Shown here in pieces: positions 63,506-64,000 of a DNA stretch of 64,000 nt. The stretch comes from CBDFKS01 sp965248905 (GTDB taxonomy: Bacteria > Chloroflexota > Dehalococcoidia > Lucifugimonadales > JAGWBF01): assembly GCA_965248905.1 (NCBI GenBank), contig CBDFKS010000007.1, forward strand, positions 682,001 through 746,000, written 5' to 3'. Numbering within the stretch: position 1 is the stretch's first letter; each line of letters begins with the position of its first letter. The translations under genes and the position numbers were made by a program. Below the pieces are notes generated by a model. The model had not been told where the DNA came from. It ran no database searches and was given only the letters and a program-made list of their open reading frames with translations.

Positions 63506-64000
63506 CTACGGTAGCTTTATGACCGATGGATACGCCGCAGTGTCGTAAGCAAACCACATGTCCTTACTAGCCTTAATGTCGTCGGCGATCAGCCTGGCCT
63601 CCAGCTCATGGCCCGTGGGGACAGTATAGTTCACGTCCAGCATCATTATTGTTGCGTTAATGAAATCGCTGGTGCCCTTCTGCCAGTCGAAGATGAAAAC
63701 GCTACCGTTAGCTATCTCGGTATAAGCAGAGCCGTCATAGTCTCTCAGATACATGGTGACCGCCCCAGATTGATTGTTCTGAAAGTTCCTGATAGCCGAC
63801 CAAAGGGACACAAAGACATCTCCCGCAATCTCCATCGGGCTAGATAAAGTACCCGTCCTCCAGACCTGGAACTGTTCGGGATCCGTCTCACTTAGGCCCA
63901 TTAGACTTTTTTTCAATGTCAAGCCCGGCTTCTTATCAGGAAGATCATAGTCAAATAAGTTGGCGGCTATGGGGGGCGTTGTGTCGATGGGTAGGACTGG
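63506..64000 (-). CDS. Beta-rich protein upstream of arlH, N-terminus outside the window (partial)
   Basis: The frame is open to the window edge, so at least 164 residues are the C-terminal part of a larger protein. It has no transmembrane helix in view. Alternating strands such as GAVTMYLRDYDGSAYTEIA, GSVFIFDWQKG and INATIMMLDVNYTVPTGHEL suggest a beta-sandwich, the sort of domain seen in secreted or filament proteins; FlaF, FlaG and archaellin domains are also beta-sandwiches, but I cannot match it to one. Its position before arlH and on the same strand makes a filament or stator part possible. The MITE-like element lies between the two. Confidence 0.6.
   Translation of the reverse strand, partial: PVLPIDTTPPIAANLFDYDLPDKKPGLTLKKSLMGLSETDPEQFQVWRTGTLSSPMEIAGDVFVSLWSAIRNFQNNQSGAVTMYLRDYDGSAYTEIANGSVFIFDWQKGTSDFINATIMMLDVNYTVPTGHELEARLIADDIKASKDMWFAYDTAAYPSVIKLP

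Noticed and set aside
1..64000. tRNA, rRNA or known riboswitch genes
   Set aside because: I looked in the intergenic stretches and found no cloverleaf with a T-loop and CCA-like end and no recognisable riboswitch core; a covariance-model scan would be needed to exclude them.

Overview
The window looks like chromosomal DNA of an uncultured bacterium, most likely Chloroflexota of the SAR202/Dehalococcoidia type. This placement rests on gene content only, because I see no rRNA or other marker gene. The content behind it is a luciferase-like oxidoreductase, HyuA/HyuB, an HpcH-type aldolase, a GMC oxidoreductase, a CoxG-like protein, a DUF1800/DUF1501 pair, amidohydrolase and amidase families, and an archaellum-type motor cluster. 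I found no tRNA, rRNA or CRISPR array.

Layout. 1-3192: two-component genes (end of a receiver protein, a membrane hybrid kinase, a single-domain receiver). 3955-8584: a decaying stretch with remnants of a tyrosine recombinase, a 3-hydroxyisobutyrate dehydrogenase-like gene, an amidohydrolase and a nitroreductase, each with in-frame stops or frameshifts, plus one open racemase-like gene that lacks the usual cysteines. 8667-11214: a dialkylglycine decarboxylase-like aminotransferase followed by a protein made of three fused RidA domains. 11436-15854: DUF1800, DUF1501, NHL-repeat and phosphoesterase genes. 16452-17280: two small RRM RNA-binding proteins. 17840-25577: a very large modular surface protein (lectin, beta-helix, cadherin-like, thrombospondin type 3 and SpaA-like modules and a 61-residue repeat), broken into three frames.

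25981-37119: amidase, hemerythrin-like protein, damaged FAD oxidoreductase, MFS exporter, alpha/beta hydrolase, MsrA, luciferase-like oxidoreductase and a thiamine-diphosphate enzyme. 37139-45049 (minus strand): a tight five-gene operon of twin-DM13 membrane protein, GH15 glucosidase, glucose 1-dehydrogenase-like enzyme, type II NADH dehydrogenase fused to a membrane module, and a protein with three copies of that module. It reads as a route from sugar through NAD(P)H to the membrane quinone pool. 45482-58516: cyclase, hydantoinase/oxoprolinase pair, mycothiol-type formaldehyde dehydrogenase, DCC protein, aldolase, M24-like protein, GMC oxidoreductase, CoxG-like, VOC and SDR genes, which together suggest catabolism of varied small organic molecules.

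58556-64000 (minus strand): an archaellum-type core, ArlH (FlaH), ArlI (FlaI) and ArlJ (FlaJ), in archaeal order, with an unknown 202-residue protein downstream and a truncated beta-rich protein upstream that runs off the window. This is the most striking system here. Two copies of a MITE-like element with 11-bp terminal inverted repeats lie at 54912-55039 and 63273-63420, and other dispersed intergenic repeats occur near 12.9, 14.2 and 35.0 kb.
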